Of a stretch of 64,000 bases of DNA, positions 26,994 through 35,502 are shown piece by piece. This DNA comes from Adhaeretor mobilis (lineage in GTDB: Bacteria > Planctomycetota > Planctomycetia > Pirellulales > Lacipirellulaceae). How positions within the stretch are numbered: position 1 is the first letter of the stretch; each line of letters starts with the position of its first letter. The notes under the pieces were generated by a model. The model was not told where the DNA came from, searched no databases, and saw nothing but the letters and a program-made list of their open reading frames with translations. The position numbers were made by a program, and so were the translations under genes. The DNA lies in the NCBI RefSeq assembly GCF_007741515.1, contig NZ_CP036263.1:62001-126000 (forward strand), given 5' to 3'.

Positions 26994-28277
26994 CTAATCA
27001 GGCAATTTATCAAACTGATAGTCGTGCCCGCGATCTCGTAGCACTTCGGCCTTGATAATGCGATCTGGTTTTGGTGCGCTTCGGTCGCCCGGGTCGCGGC
27101 GTTTGAGGCTCGCGGCTACGTCCATGCCTTCGGCGACGCGGCCGAAGACCGTGTGGCGGCCATCCAAAAACGAAGTTGGTACAAACGTCAGAAAGAATTG
27201 TGAGCCGCCCGTGTTGGGTTGGCCCGTGTTGGCCATACTCAGGCTACCGCGGAAGTGCTTGCGGGCACCCGGTTTGTTGAACTCGCTACGAATGTTGTAG
27301 CCTGGGCCGCCCGTACCAGTGCCGTCCGGGTCGCCCCCCTGAGCCATGAAGCCGGGCAGCACGCGATGGAACGTCACCCCGTCGTAGTAGCCCTTCTTCA
27401 CAAGCGTAATGATATTCGCCACGGCTTGCGGAGCTTCGTTTTCAAAGAGCTCGATCACGATATCCCCCCGATTGGTCGTGAACTTCACGCGCGGCAGGTC
27501 GTCCGCCTTGGCCTCTGCGGCGCGAATCTCCTGCTCTTTTTCCCAGGAATTGCGAAGCCCTGCGATTGCAGCCTGATTCTCGCGTGCCTTGCCCCACAGC
27601 ACGGTGTTGGGATCGCGCGAATTACGATTGGGCGGCGTATTGCCCATGAGCCCCGCCTCGCCGGCGGCGGCAAAGTACTTCTCTGCTGCGTCGAACTCAT
27701 TGATATGAAAAGCTGCCACGCCCCCCCACGCATTTAGTTGGGGCCAATCATCGGCGGCACCTGCGTCGAGCATCTTCTTTATCAACTCGTAAGCTTTCTC
27801 ATACTGGTCGCCTCCATCGCCGTTCGCGTCGCCTAGCAGATAGAACTGGGCGATTGCCATTACGGTGGTGTTGACGCGCGGATAGGCCTGCGGATCAGCT
27901 TTGTAGACCGCAACTCCGGCGTCAACGATTTCGTCGATCAGCTTGGCGGCCTCCTTGCGAAGCGAAGCCAATTGGGCATCGAGTTCTTCTCGAGCTGCCC
28001 CGCGTGATCCCTCGCGTTTATCCTGGACAGCCTGGATCTCCGCAATCTTCGCTTCCCACTTCCTATGCAGCACATCGAACGCCTCTTTCGCGGCTTTTCC
28101 CTCGGGCGAAGGTTCCGTTGCCTGCGGCTTGGCCGCCCCCTCAGCAGATTCTTCAGCCGTTTCGTCCGAGGTCGCTGAAGCGGCCTGGCCCTCGGTGGCA
28201 GTTTCCTGAGCCTGGAGCGGTGCGGAAGAATGTAAAGTAAAGGTTGCCAATAGCAGAAGGTGTAGCATCCGTGACAT
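26994..28277 (-). CDS. secreted cyclophilin-type peptidyl-prolyl cis-trans isomerase
   Basis: 427 aa. Signal peptide (MSRMLHLLLLATFTLHSSAP...), then an acidic alanine/glutamate-rich segment, then a helical domain of about 200 residues with TPR-like character, and a C-terminal cyclophilin domain (about 265-420). Key motifs are TFHRVLPGFMAQGGDPDGTG (catalytic Arg), MANTGQPNTGGSQFFLTF and LDGRHTVFGRV. It catalyses proline isomerisation in exported proteins, presumably in the periplasm. Single gene. Confidence 0.9.
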   Translation of the reverse strand: MSRMLHLLLLATFTLHSSAPLQAQETATEGQAASATSDETAEESAEGAAKPQATEPSPEGKAAKEAFDVLHRKWEAKIAEIQAVQDKREGSRGAAREELDAQLASLRKEAAKLIDEIVDAGVAVYKADPQAYPRVNTTVMAIAQFYLLGDANGDGGDQYEKAYELIKKMLDAGAADDWPQLNAWGGVAAFHINEFDAAEKYFAAAGEAGLMGNTPPNRNSRDPNTVLWGKARENQAAIAGLRNSWEKEQEIRAAEAKADDLPRVKFTTNRGDIVIELFENEAPQAVANIITLVKKGYYDGVTFHRVLPGFMAQGGDPDGTGTGGPGYNIRSEFNKPGARKHFRGSLSMANTGQPNTGGSQFFLTFVPTSFLDGRHTVFGRVAEGMDVAASLKRRDPGDRSAPKPDRIIKAEVLRDRGHDYQFDKLPD

Positions 28278-28909
28278 GGTGTTTGGGTCCCCTGTAAGTT
28301 GAATTTCCGATATGAACCAGCGAACAAGTCGACGCGGCTAGCCGCGAATTGACGTGTCTCGCCGAACCATTAGCATACCAGAGCAACTATCAGTACGTCA
28401 CGGGCTGGCGAAGGGATCTTTGGTGTTCGCCATCAGGCATCCCCAATGGCGATGGATCTTCTTAGTTAGCAGATAGGACGATCAATTGCTGGCAGGGATG
28501 ACCTTGCTATTCCCCCACCCGTCAACCAGCATGAAGCGATAGTCGGTCTTCGTGGCAAAACACTACACGAAGTTGGTTGTCCGCAGGTCTCGAAGTCAGC
28601 CAGTTTACGATAGCAGCCATCTCGAAGTTGTAATCGCTCCATACTCACGGACATTTGGTTTACCCAGAAGAGAATTCGTCCTGCGGACCGTTCGAGAGAG
28701 CTGTAGGATTCGTCATCTGAATTGCCTCCTCCGGGAGGTGGAAGACACCTACTTTGTCATATCGAACCAACCAGAAAGTTCTGCCTGACAGTTTCTAGAT
28801 TTGGTAAGATTTGAGGATCGCAATTTTTCGCTCAAACCCATTCTTTCATGTTTTTCGTACTCAGCCAGCCAATGTCGGCAAGGCCCATTCAGACCTGCAA
28901 GTAGCCCTG
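28278..28909. other. intergenic region without a convincing gene
   Basis: 632 bp between the divergent cyclophilin and rsmD genes, so it should hold both promoters. Small open frames on both strands lack ribosome sites and family features. GCGGCTAGCCGC (28334-28345) is a 12-bp palindrome. No further structure was seen. Confidence 0.5.
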
Positions 28910-29599
28910 ATGAATAAGAAGCGTCAATCAAAACGTCGTCCAGGCGCAGCAAAAGACAACGTCCCTGCCGACCTACACATCATCGGCGGCAGCTTTCGTG
29001 GGCGGAGGCTGAAGTATCATGGCGATCCGGTCACCCGGCCTATGAAGCACCGCGTCCGCGAGGCACTGTTCAATCTCGTGAGCATTGGCTGTAAAGGACG
29101 CCACGCTATCGACTTGTTCGCTGGCACCGGTGCGCTCGGTCTGGAGGCCATTGGTCGCGGTGCGGTTGGCGCGACATTTATCGAAAAACACATCCCCACG
29201 GCCCGAGTCGTGGAGGAAAATATTGCTGCTCTGGAGGTGCAGGACCGGTCAACCTTGTGCGTGACGAGCGCGTTCCTGTGGGGCAAGCGGGATCTCCCCC
29301 AGGAGGAAGACTCAGCCGCTCCGCCTTCCTCCTTCCCCCCTCCCCCTTCGGACGTTCCGTGGATTGTGTTTTGCAGCCCGCCGTATGCGTTTTTTGTTGA
29401 TCGCCAGGAAGATATGCTTGAGCTCATCAACGCACTGGTCGAGCACGCCCCTGTCGGTAGCATTTTCCTCGTGGAAGCGGACGAGCGATTTGATTTCAAC
29501 TTACTCCCCGGCGGCGTTGCCGAGCATCGTAAAGATCCCGGCTGGGACGTGCGCACGTACTCGCCCGCAGTGGTGGGAGTGTGGGAGAAGAACGGTTAA
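28910..29599 (+). CDS. rsmD: 16S rRNA (guanine(966)-N(2))-methyltransferase
   Basis: 229 aa from the ATG at 28910 (MNKKRQSKRRPGAAK, a basic N-terminus). RsmD signature segments are HIIGGSFRGRRL, TRPMKHRVREALFNLV and the SAM-binding DLFAGTGALGLEAIGRGA. The catalytic [DN]PPY motif reads SPPY (residues 156-159), a permitted but less usual variant. Just before it, residues about 128-149 form an insertion of low complexity (PQEEDSAAPPSSFPPPPSD) whose DNA contains inverted arms AGGAGGAAG (29301-29309) and CTTCCTCCT (29325-29333), as if a small repeat had been inserted in frame. The protein acts on the 30S subunit precursor. Confidence 0.9.
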   Translation: MNKKRQSKRRPGAAKDNVPADLHIIGGSFRGRRLKYHGDPVTRPMKHRVREALFNLVSIGCKGRHAIDLFAGTGALGLEAIGRGAVGATFIEKHIPTARVVEENIAALEVQDRSTLCVTSAFLWGKRDLPQEEDSAAPPSSFPPPPSDVPWIVFCSPPYAFFVDRQEDMLELINALVEHAPVGSIFLVEADERFDFNLLPGGVAEHRKDPGWDVRTYSPAVVGVWEKNG

Positions 29600-29622
29600 G
29601 ATTTGCACTCAGTGATCAGTAC

Positions 29623-29669
29623 AGTCATTTAACCGCCGAGCGCCGTGCAAGCTCGGCGGCTAAATGACT
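29623..29669. repeat. 19-nt-arm inverted repeat after rsmD
   Basis: AGTCATTTAACCGCCGAGC (29623-29641) and GCTCGGCGGCTAAATGACT (29651-29669) pair with a single mismatch around a 9-nt loop. It lies between rsmD and the esterase gene and may end the rsmD transcript; no T-run follows. Confidence 0.8.
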
Positions 29670-29698
29670 CTTCGCTTTCAAAATTAGGAGATTCAATC

Positions 29699-30619
29699 GT
29701 GTTCCGATTCATATTCTGTTTCCTAGCCATTTGTCAAACTGTTGCCCTAGCCGAGGACCCCTCCGTGTTCGTCCCTATCTGGCCTGAAGACCACGCGGCC
29801 AATCATCAAGAAGTGGATGACAACGAGGGTACCCCTGAGTGGCGGGAACGCATTGAGACTCGACCTGAGATGATGGCCTACTTGCCAGCCGAAGGAATAG
29901 GCAACGGCACGGCCGTGCTGGTGCTGCCAGGAGGTGCCTATGGAAACCTGGCCCTTGAGCACGAGGGGAGCTTTGTCGGAGAGTGGTTTCAAGAGCGTGG
30001 CGTGGCAGCTTTTGTACTGAAATACCGCTGCGGAGGCGGGCCCAACCAGCAACCGGTGCCACTGCAAGATGCCCAACGTGCGCTGCGCCTGATTGCTGCC
30101 GGGGCGGAAGAGACGGGCGTCAATCCGCAGAAAATCGGCGTCATCGGCTTTTCCGCAGGCGGGCACTTGGCTTCCTGCGTCGCCACGATGGGCGACGATG
30201 GTAACCCCGAAGCAATGGACCCCGTCGATCGCCTTCCCGCGCACGCCGCCTTCGCCGTGCTTGTATACCCAGTGATTTCAATGGACGATGGCTTAGCTCA
30301 CCGTGGCTCGCGACGTAACCTGCTGGGCGAGAACCCCAACGACGCACTGATGGAGCGATACACCACATGGAAGCAAGTCGATAAGCAGACGCCTCCCACG
30401 CTGTTATTTCATTCTAGCGATGACAAGTCAGTCGTTCCCGCCAATTCGATTCGCTTCTACGAAGCGCTGCTAGCGAACAAGGTCCCGACTGCCATGCACA
30501 TCTTCGCGCACGGCGGCCACGGCTACGGCATGCACCCCGGCAAGCGGAGTTTCCGCAAGTGGCCTGAGCTAATGGAGGGTTGGCTGACGGAGCGCACTTT
30601 GCTGAAGAAGAGGGAGTAA
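29699..30619 (+). CDS. secreted alpha/beta-hydrolase, acetyl-xylan-esterase-like
   Basis: 306 aa from a GTG at 29699, preferred because AGGAG lies 9 nt upstream and the frame then opens with a signal peptide (MFRFIFCFLAICQTVALA). Catalytic elements: oxyanion HGGG-like LPGGAYGNLA, nucleophile Ser152 in GFSAGGHLAS, Asp near 241 in FHSSDDKSV, and His274 in HGGHGYG. The pattern is that of the BD-FAE/carbohydrate esterase group, which deacetylates plant or algal polysaccharides. Export fits a role in polysaccharide use, as does the sulfatase elsewhere in the window, but the two are not linked. Confidence 0.85.
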   Translation: MFRFIFCFLAICQTVALAEDPSVFVPIWPEDHAANHQEVDDNEGTPEWRERIETRPEMMAYLPAEGIGNGTAVLVLPGGAYGNLALEHEGSFVGEWFQERGVAAFVLKYRCGGGPNQQPVPLQDAQRALRLIAAGAEETGVNPQKIGVIGFSAGGHLASCVATMGDDGNPEAMDPVDRLPAHAAFAVLVYPVISMDDGLAHRGSRRNLLGENPNDALMERYTTWKQVDKQTPPTLLFHSSDDKSVVPANSIRFYEALLANKVPTAMHIFAHGGHGYGMHPGKRSFRKWPELMEGWLTERTLLKKRE

Positions 30620-30735
30620 ATGAAGAAGTCAGGCGTAACAATCAGGTCGCGTCAGCCGCCGAGCTTACTTGGCGCGGGCTTGGCGAAGAATCCGATCGCC
30701 GACCAGGGTCCGCGGCTAGCGGTTCTCTTTCCGCT

Positions 30736-30753
30736 CGTTCCCGCGTGGGAACG
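30736..30753. repeat. palindrome CGTTCCC-GCGT-GGGAACG
   Basis: A perfect 7-bp stem with 4-nt loop between the convergent esterase and ABC-F genes. The same word family recurs at 58849-58874 (11-bp stem) and, imperfectly, at 58971-58997. Confidence 0.8.
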
Positions 30754-30761
30754 TGGAAAGC

Positions 30762-32546
30762 CTAACCCTCACTCTCGAGCGCGTTGAAAGTCTCTAACCA
30801 CTCTTCTTCCAACTGCTCGACCTCGCCAGCCAGATCTACTAGCTCTTCACGTACGCGATCTGCGTCGCCTGTGGTCGTTACCGTGAGCAGCTCCGCTTCC
30901 AGCTCTTTCTTACGCTCGTCGCTTTTGGCAATCTTACGCTCGGTCGCCTTTAATTTCTTCTGCAAGTCGCGTTCTTCACGCCCCGATAGTCTTGCAGGCG
31001 TCGCTTGCCCATCAGGGATCGATGCGCCCCCGTAGCTCGCGTGTTCCGCCCGCAGCCCTGCTTCCAGCTCTTTGCGAATGCGGTAGAGATAATCGTCGTA
31101 ACTGGATGGGAAGTTGACGACACGCTGCTCGCGTACTTCCACCACGGCGGTGGCGACACGGCGCATGAAGTGCCGGTCGTGACTTGTAAAGATGACTGTG
31201 CCGGGGTAACGCTCTAGCGCGTCGGCCAGGGCTTCGACGGTTTCGACATCCAAGTGGTTGCCCGGCTCGTCGAGGATCAACACATTGTGCTTCTCCAGCA
31301 GCAGGCCAGCCAACACCAGTCGGGCACGCTCGCCACCGCTAAGTACGCGGATCGGCTTCTCGACCGTCTCGCCGCTAAACAAAAAGCTGCCCGCCACGCC
31401 GCTGATTTGTTGTCGCGTGGTGCCGGGAGCAGCCTGGTATTCTAGATACTCCTGCACCGTGTCGTTATCACGAAGCGTCGTGTAAACGTGCTGGGCATAC
31501 ACTCCGATCTGGCACCCATAGCCCCATTTAAGTGTGCCAGCCTTCGGTTCGAGCGAACCACACACCGTGCGCAGAAATGTCGTTTTGCCTTGCCCGTTGT
31601 CACCAACGATGCCGATCCGCTCGCCGTGCTCCAGTTCCAACTGAATCTGCTCAGCCACTGTGTGATCGGGATAGCCGATTGCAAGTTGCTCGGTACGCAG
31701 CACGACTCCTTGGCGTGGCTCCACATTGGGGAAGCTAAACCGCACGGTCGCCTCTTGACCAGCAACCTCCAGCAGGTCTAGCTTCTCCAGTTGCTTTGCC
31801 TTGCTACGAGCCTGGCTGGCCGTGCTGGCGTTAGCGCGATTCTTGGCGATAAATGTTTCCAACTGCTTGCGCTTAGTGAGCGTTGCAGCGTTCTTGCGCT
31901 CGTCATGGAGGCGGCGCTCTTCGAGGTTCTCCAAGTAGGAGTCCACATTGCCGGGAAACATCGTGAGCTCGCCACGCGAGAGTTCCAGCGTGTGATTGCA
32001 CGTGCGTTTGAGAAACGAGCGATCATGCGAGACGACCAACAATCCGCCTTTGAAGCCGTTGAGAAATTCTTCGAGCAGCATTTGCGTGCGTAGATCGAGG
32101 AAGTTGGTCGGTTCGTCAAGAATCAACAGATTCGGATCGTGCAGCAACAGCGCCGCCAATTTCACTCGGGTCTGCCAACCGCCGGAGAGCGAGCGAACCT
32201 CCTGATGCAACATGGCGTCTGGTAGTTGGAACTGCCACGCGATTTCTCCGCAACGCCAATCGGGCTGGCCGCTGTCGCGCATAAGAAAGCCGACGACCGT
32301 TTCGCCATCATGAAACGGATCGTGCTGGCGCAGGTAACCCAGGCGAAGCTTCTTGCTACACACGACTTCACCTGCGTCGAGCTCCTCGTCTTCGAGCAGC
32401 ACGCGGCACAGCGTACTTTTGCCAGCCCCATTTCGCCCGATGAGGCCCACCTTCTGGTCATCAGTTAGCGCACAAGCGGCCCCGTCGAGCAGTTCTTGCT
32501 CGCCGTAGCGTTTGTGAGCATCAAGTAATTGTAGAACAACAGGCAT
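30762..32546 (-). CDS. uup: ABC-F family ATPase, Uup-like
   Basis: 594 aa. Two ABC domains without membrane segments: first Walker A GLIGRNGAGKSTLCR and signature LSGGWQTRVKLAALL, second Walker A GIVGDNGQGKTTFLR and signature LSGGERARLVLAGLL; both Walker B motifs are followed by the DEPTNFLD / DEPGNHLD form seen in ABC-F proteins. The C-terminal 60 residues form a charged coiled coil, as in Uup. ABC-F proteins act on ribosomes or branched DNA; assignment to Uup rather than another ABC-F type rests mainly on the C-terminal coiled coil. Confidence 0.88.
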   Translation of the reverse strand: MPVVLQLLDAHKRYGEQELLDGAACALTDDQKVGLIGRNGAGKSTLCRVLLEDEELDAGEVVCSKKLRLGYLRQHDPFHDGETVVGFLMRDSGQPDWRCGEIAWQFQLPDAMLHQEVRSLSGGWQTRVKLAALLLHDPNLLILDEPTNFLDLRTQMLLEEFLNGFKGGLLVVSHDRSFLKRTCNHTLELSRGELTMFPGNVDSYLENLEERRLHDERKNAATLTKRKQLETFIAKNRANASTASQARSKAKQLEKLDLLEVAGQEATVRFSFPNVEPRQGVVLRTEQLAIGYPDHTVAEQIQLELEHGERIGIVGDNGQGKTTFLRTVCGSLEPKAGTLKWGYGCQIGVYAQHVYTTLRDNDTVQEYLEYQAAPGTTRQQISGVAGSFLFSGETVEKPIRVLSGGERARLVLAGLLLEKHNVLILDEPGNHLDVETVEALADALERYPGTVIFTSHDRHFMRRVATAVVEVREQRVVNFPSSYDDYLYRIRKELEAGLRAEHASYGGASIPDGQATPARLSGREERDLQKKLKATERKIAKSDERKKELEAELLTVTTTGDADRVREELVDLAGEVEQLEEEWLETFNALESEG

Positions 32547-32658
32547 ATCAAAAGTCTAGAGTTAAGAGTCTAGGGTCGAGAGGCGGGGCGCCGGCCGACG
32601 ACCGTCGTCGCCGTGAGAATGCTATTCTCAGAAGCGATATGAGCACCTAGCCCGCGAG

Positions 32659-34386
32659 CTACGCCTCGCCGGGACCCGTGCCACGCCTGCCCATCCAACC
32701 GACCACCGCAAAAACTACACAGCATACCAGACATGCCGCCGGGAGCCAGTCGCCCCAGCGCGTGTAGAGGGTGGGAGCTTTCGACAAACGCGTCGTTACA
32801 TTTGCCAGCAGCACGGCAGTGCGGTTCCGCTCGGTGACGCCCAGTACCGCGCCAGAAGCGTCGATGTGAGCCGAGAGCCCCCGATTTCCTGCGATCAGCA
32901 TTGGCGTGCGCAGCTCAACCGCACGCAGAATCCCGCAGGCGAGGTGCATCTCCAGCTCCGCGGAGCCCCAGTACCAGGCGTCGTTCGTGACGTTCACGAG
33001 GACGTCCGGCGTTTCGTCACGCTCGACTAGTGTGGCGAACTGCCGCCGCATCAAGTGCGGCACGGCCTTCTCGTAGCAAACGCTCGGCGAGTAGCGAATC
33101 CCCTCGAACTCGAACGACTTGGGGTCTTCCCCAGGCACCACAGCTCCCGTGAGCGGAGTGAAACCTTCGGGATAAGGGAACCAACTAGAAAAAGGAGTGT
33201 ACTCTCCGTAGGGCACAAGATGCATCTTGTCGTACGTGCCCTGGAGTTCCCCTGCGCGATCAACAAATACCACGGAGTTAAACGAATCCACGTCAAATGG
33301 TGTCTCTCCGTTTGCGGTTTCACCGTTCAATGGATTCGATTCATGCACGTGTCGTCGATCGATCCCCAGCAGCAATCCTGCATTCCAGACCGTGGCATAT
33401 TGCTTGAGCGCATTCGGGGTGATGGCCACAAAATCGTCCACGGGAATCTCAAGAAACTCCCGCGGCGGAGTGTAGCCGGGTTCCACACTCACCAGCGCAT
33501 CGCGATAAGCGGTTTCCGGCCAAACGACTAAGTCGATGTCGCTCCCTCGTGTGGCTTCAGTGGTTAGGTCAACCAACTCGCGCATCATTCGTAACTTGCG
33601 ATCGGGTTCGTGCTTCCAAACCGCCTTGGCGTCGTTCTGGATTAGCGCGACGGTTTGTTGAGGTTCGCGACTCATTGAGATTTCACCGACTTGCATTCGC
33701 CATGCGCCGTAGCCAAGTGCAAAAACAATCGCTAGCCCGCCAGGAATAAGTTTCTGCCAGCAAACTCGCGCTGCTTGCGGCTCAGCAGAATTGGGCACCG
33801 GGTTGGCATCTCCGGCTAAGTCACGAGCGACAGGTAGCGCATCAGTAATCGCTCCGGCAACCATCACGATCAAAAACGTGACACCGTACTCCCCAACGAT
33901 GTCAGCAATTTGCAGCACCGCAGGAGCTCCTACCTGCGTATGTGCCAGCGAGCTCATCATAAACCCGGTCGCCAAGTGAGCGCGAACTAGTTCGAGCCCG
34001 GTCCAAACTATCGGTGCTGAGCACCACAATGGCATGCCCAACCTGTGATACGCGACCCGCGTGAGCCCCACAAACACCGGCAAATACAGGCCCAGATACG
34101 TTGCCAGCAGCACGAGCGCCAGATGATTCATGGGGTGCGACAGTCGCAACCACTGCACGGTCACGAGCCAAGTAAGAAATCCGCACAACCATAGCGTGCG
34201 GTAGGGCCTACGGCCCGGCAGCCTCGGCATTCGTGCGAGCAACAGCCAGGGAACTGGTGCGCCCCATGCGACGATCATCCAACTCAGTGGCGGTTGGGCG
34301 ACGTAGAACAGCAGCCCGCCTAGCAGTCCCAGCGGGAATATGCTGCGATGCCAGAAACTTTCGTCGGTGGATTTGGCGTCACTCAT
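32659..34386 (-). CDS. lnt: apolipoprotein N-acyltransferase
   Basis: 575 aa. It adds the third acyl chain to lipoproteins in the inner membrane. The N-terminal 210 residues contain several TM helices and are followed by a nitrilase-like domain with the catalytic triad: Glu in VVWPETAYRD (about 287), Lys in YDKMHLVPYGEYTPF (about 386) and Cys in SVCYEKAVP (about 435). A C-terminal TM helix closes the protein. It overlaps the upstream phosphoesterase gene by 4 nt (ATGA), so the two are translationally coupled. Its substrates would include the several lipoproteins encoded in this window. Confidence 0.93.
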   Translation of the reverse strand: MSDAKSTDESFWHRSIFPLGLLGGLLFYVAQPPLSWMIVAWGAPVPWLLLARMPRLPGRRPYRTLWLCGFLTWLVTVQWLRLSHPMNHLALVLLATYLGLYLPVFVGLTRVAYHRLGMPLWCSAPIVWTGLELVRAHLATGFMMSSLAHTQVGAPAVLQIADIVGEYGVTFLIVMVAGAITDALPVARDLAGDANPVPNSAEPQAARVCWQKLIPGGLAIVFALGYGAWRMQVGEISMSREPQQTVALIQNDAKAVWKHEPDRKLRMMRELVDLTTEATRGSDIDLVVWPETAYRDALVSVEPGYTPPREFLEIPVDDFVAITPNALKQYATVWNAGLLLGIDRRHVHESNPLNGETANGETPFDVDSFNSVVFVDRAGELQGTYDKMHLVPYGEYTPFSSWFPYPEGFTPLTGAVVPGEDPKSFEFEGIRYSPSVCYEKAVPHLMRRQFATLVERDETPDVLVNVTNDAWYWGSAELEMHLACGILRAVELRTPMLIAGNRGLSAHIDASGAVLGVTERNRTAVLLANVTTRLSKAPTLYTRWGDWLPAACLVCCVVFAVVGWMGRRGTGPGEA

Positions 34387-35384
34387 GTCGCCAAGCTAAG
34401 CCGTCCGGAGCATTTTGGCCAGAGCGAATCGCGATGCCAGGAAACCAAACGAGAGTCGTTAGCCGCCTGCTCCAGTGTAAACACTGTGATCTCCGGTCGG
34501 CAATTGAATCGAACGCGATGCGTGTAACCTAGGCCGCGGTTGATGTAGAGCTGCCGATTCTCATCGACCACGATTTTGCCAGCCGTGTAGCGGTGGTTCT
34601 GCACCGGCAATATTGGCGGCTTAGCCCAAGGCGGTTTACACTGCCCGCCGTGTGTGTGCCCGGCGAGAATCCAACCCCGATAGTCCTGCATACTTGGCTT
34701 GTCGATGCCGTCGGGGTTGTGGCACAGCACAAGACTCGCGCGTTCGCGGTCTAACTGTTCAAAAGCCTGCTCGGGATTAAAACGCCGCGTCCACAGGTCG
34801 TCGATGCCCACGATCTGCAAGCCGCCCGTTTCCATCAGTTCGTTGCGTAGGACGGTGATACCCAGCTTTTCGATTTCGCGCTTCGCTCTTCGCGTGGTAA
34901 GATGCTGCTGCCAGTTGTCGCCGTAATCGTGGTTGCCAAAGATCGCAAAACGACCGAGCTTCGCCTTTGGTAGCGAACCGAGTACATCGGTCGCTTGCTC
35001 GATTTGCTCGTCGTAGTGGCAGGTCATCAAGTCGCCAGTAATGACAATCAAGTCAGGTTCCAAAGCCGCCACGCTCTTCATTGCTGAAGTGATGTAATCG
35101 TGGTCCACGATGTCACCAACGTGTAAATCGCTCAATTGCACGAGCCGTTTACCAACGAGTCCCGCTGGCAAGCGTTCGATGGGCAGCGTCTCGTGGACGA
35201 CTTCCACCCAATGCGGCTCGAACCGCCACGCATATAAACCCGTTCCGATACCAGCAGTCACCAGCCCCGCGGCGGCACGCTTGAGAAACTTACGACGCGA
35301 CGGGCGACACTTCGTGGGCGGTTCCGTACTGGTCTTGCCCGGCGAGTCTGTAGAATCGGTAGAGTTGTTCAGGCTTTTGGCCAT
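34383..35384 (-). CDS. Tat-exported metallophosphoesterase (YkuE-like)
   Basis: 333 aa. A twin-arginine signal is present (PSRRKFLKRAAAGLVTAG, residues 27-44). The calcineurin-like metal-binding motifs occur in order: SDLHVGD, VITGDLM, GNHDYGD, and GHTHGGQ near the end. The family includes YkuE and UDP-2,3-diacylglucosamine-type hydrolases acting outside the cytoplasm on lipid or nucleotide phosphates. Translational coupling to lnt suggests a cell-envelope role. The substrate is unknown. Confidence 0.9.
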   Translation of the reverse strand: MAKSLNNSTDSTDSPGKTSTEPPTKCRPSRRKFLKRAAAGLVTAGIGTGLYAWRFEPHWVEVVHETLPIERLPAGLVGKRLVQLSDLHVGDIVDHDYITSAMKSVAALEPDLIVITGDLMTCHYDEQIEQATDVLGSLPKAKLGRFAIFGNHDYGDNWQQHLTTRRAKREIEKLGITVLRNELMETGGLQIVGIDDLWTRRFNPEQAFEQLDRERASLVLCHNPDGIDKPSMQDYRGWILAGHTHGGQCKPPWAKPPILPVQNHRYTAGKIVVDENRQLYINRGLGYTHRVRFNCRPEITVFTLEQAANDSRLVSWHRDSLWPKCSGRLSLAT

Positions 35385-35502
35385 GGTCAGCGGAGTACTT
35401 TGCTGGCAGCACGCTTTGCTAGATGCCAGGGGTGGATAGTCGGCTATAATTCATCGAGAGTGGGACCACTCAATACGGCAGGTACCTCTAAGATAACGCA
35501 AG

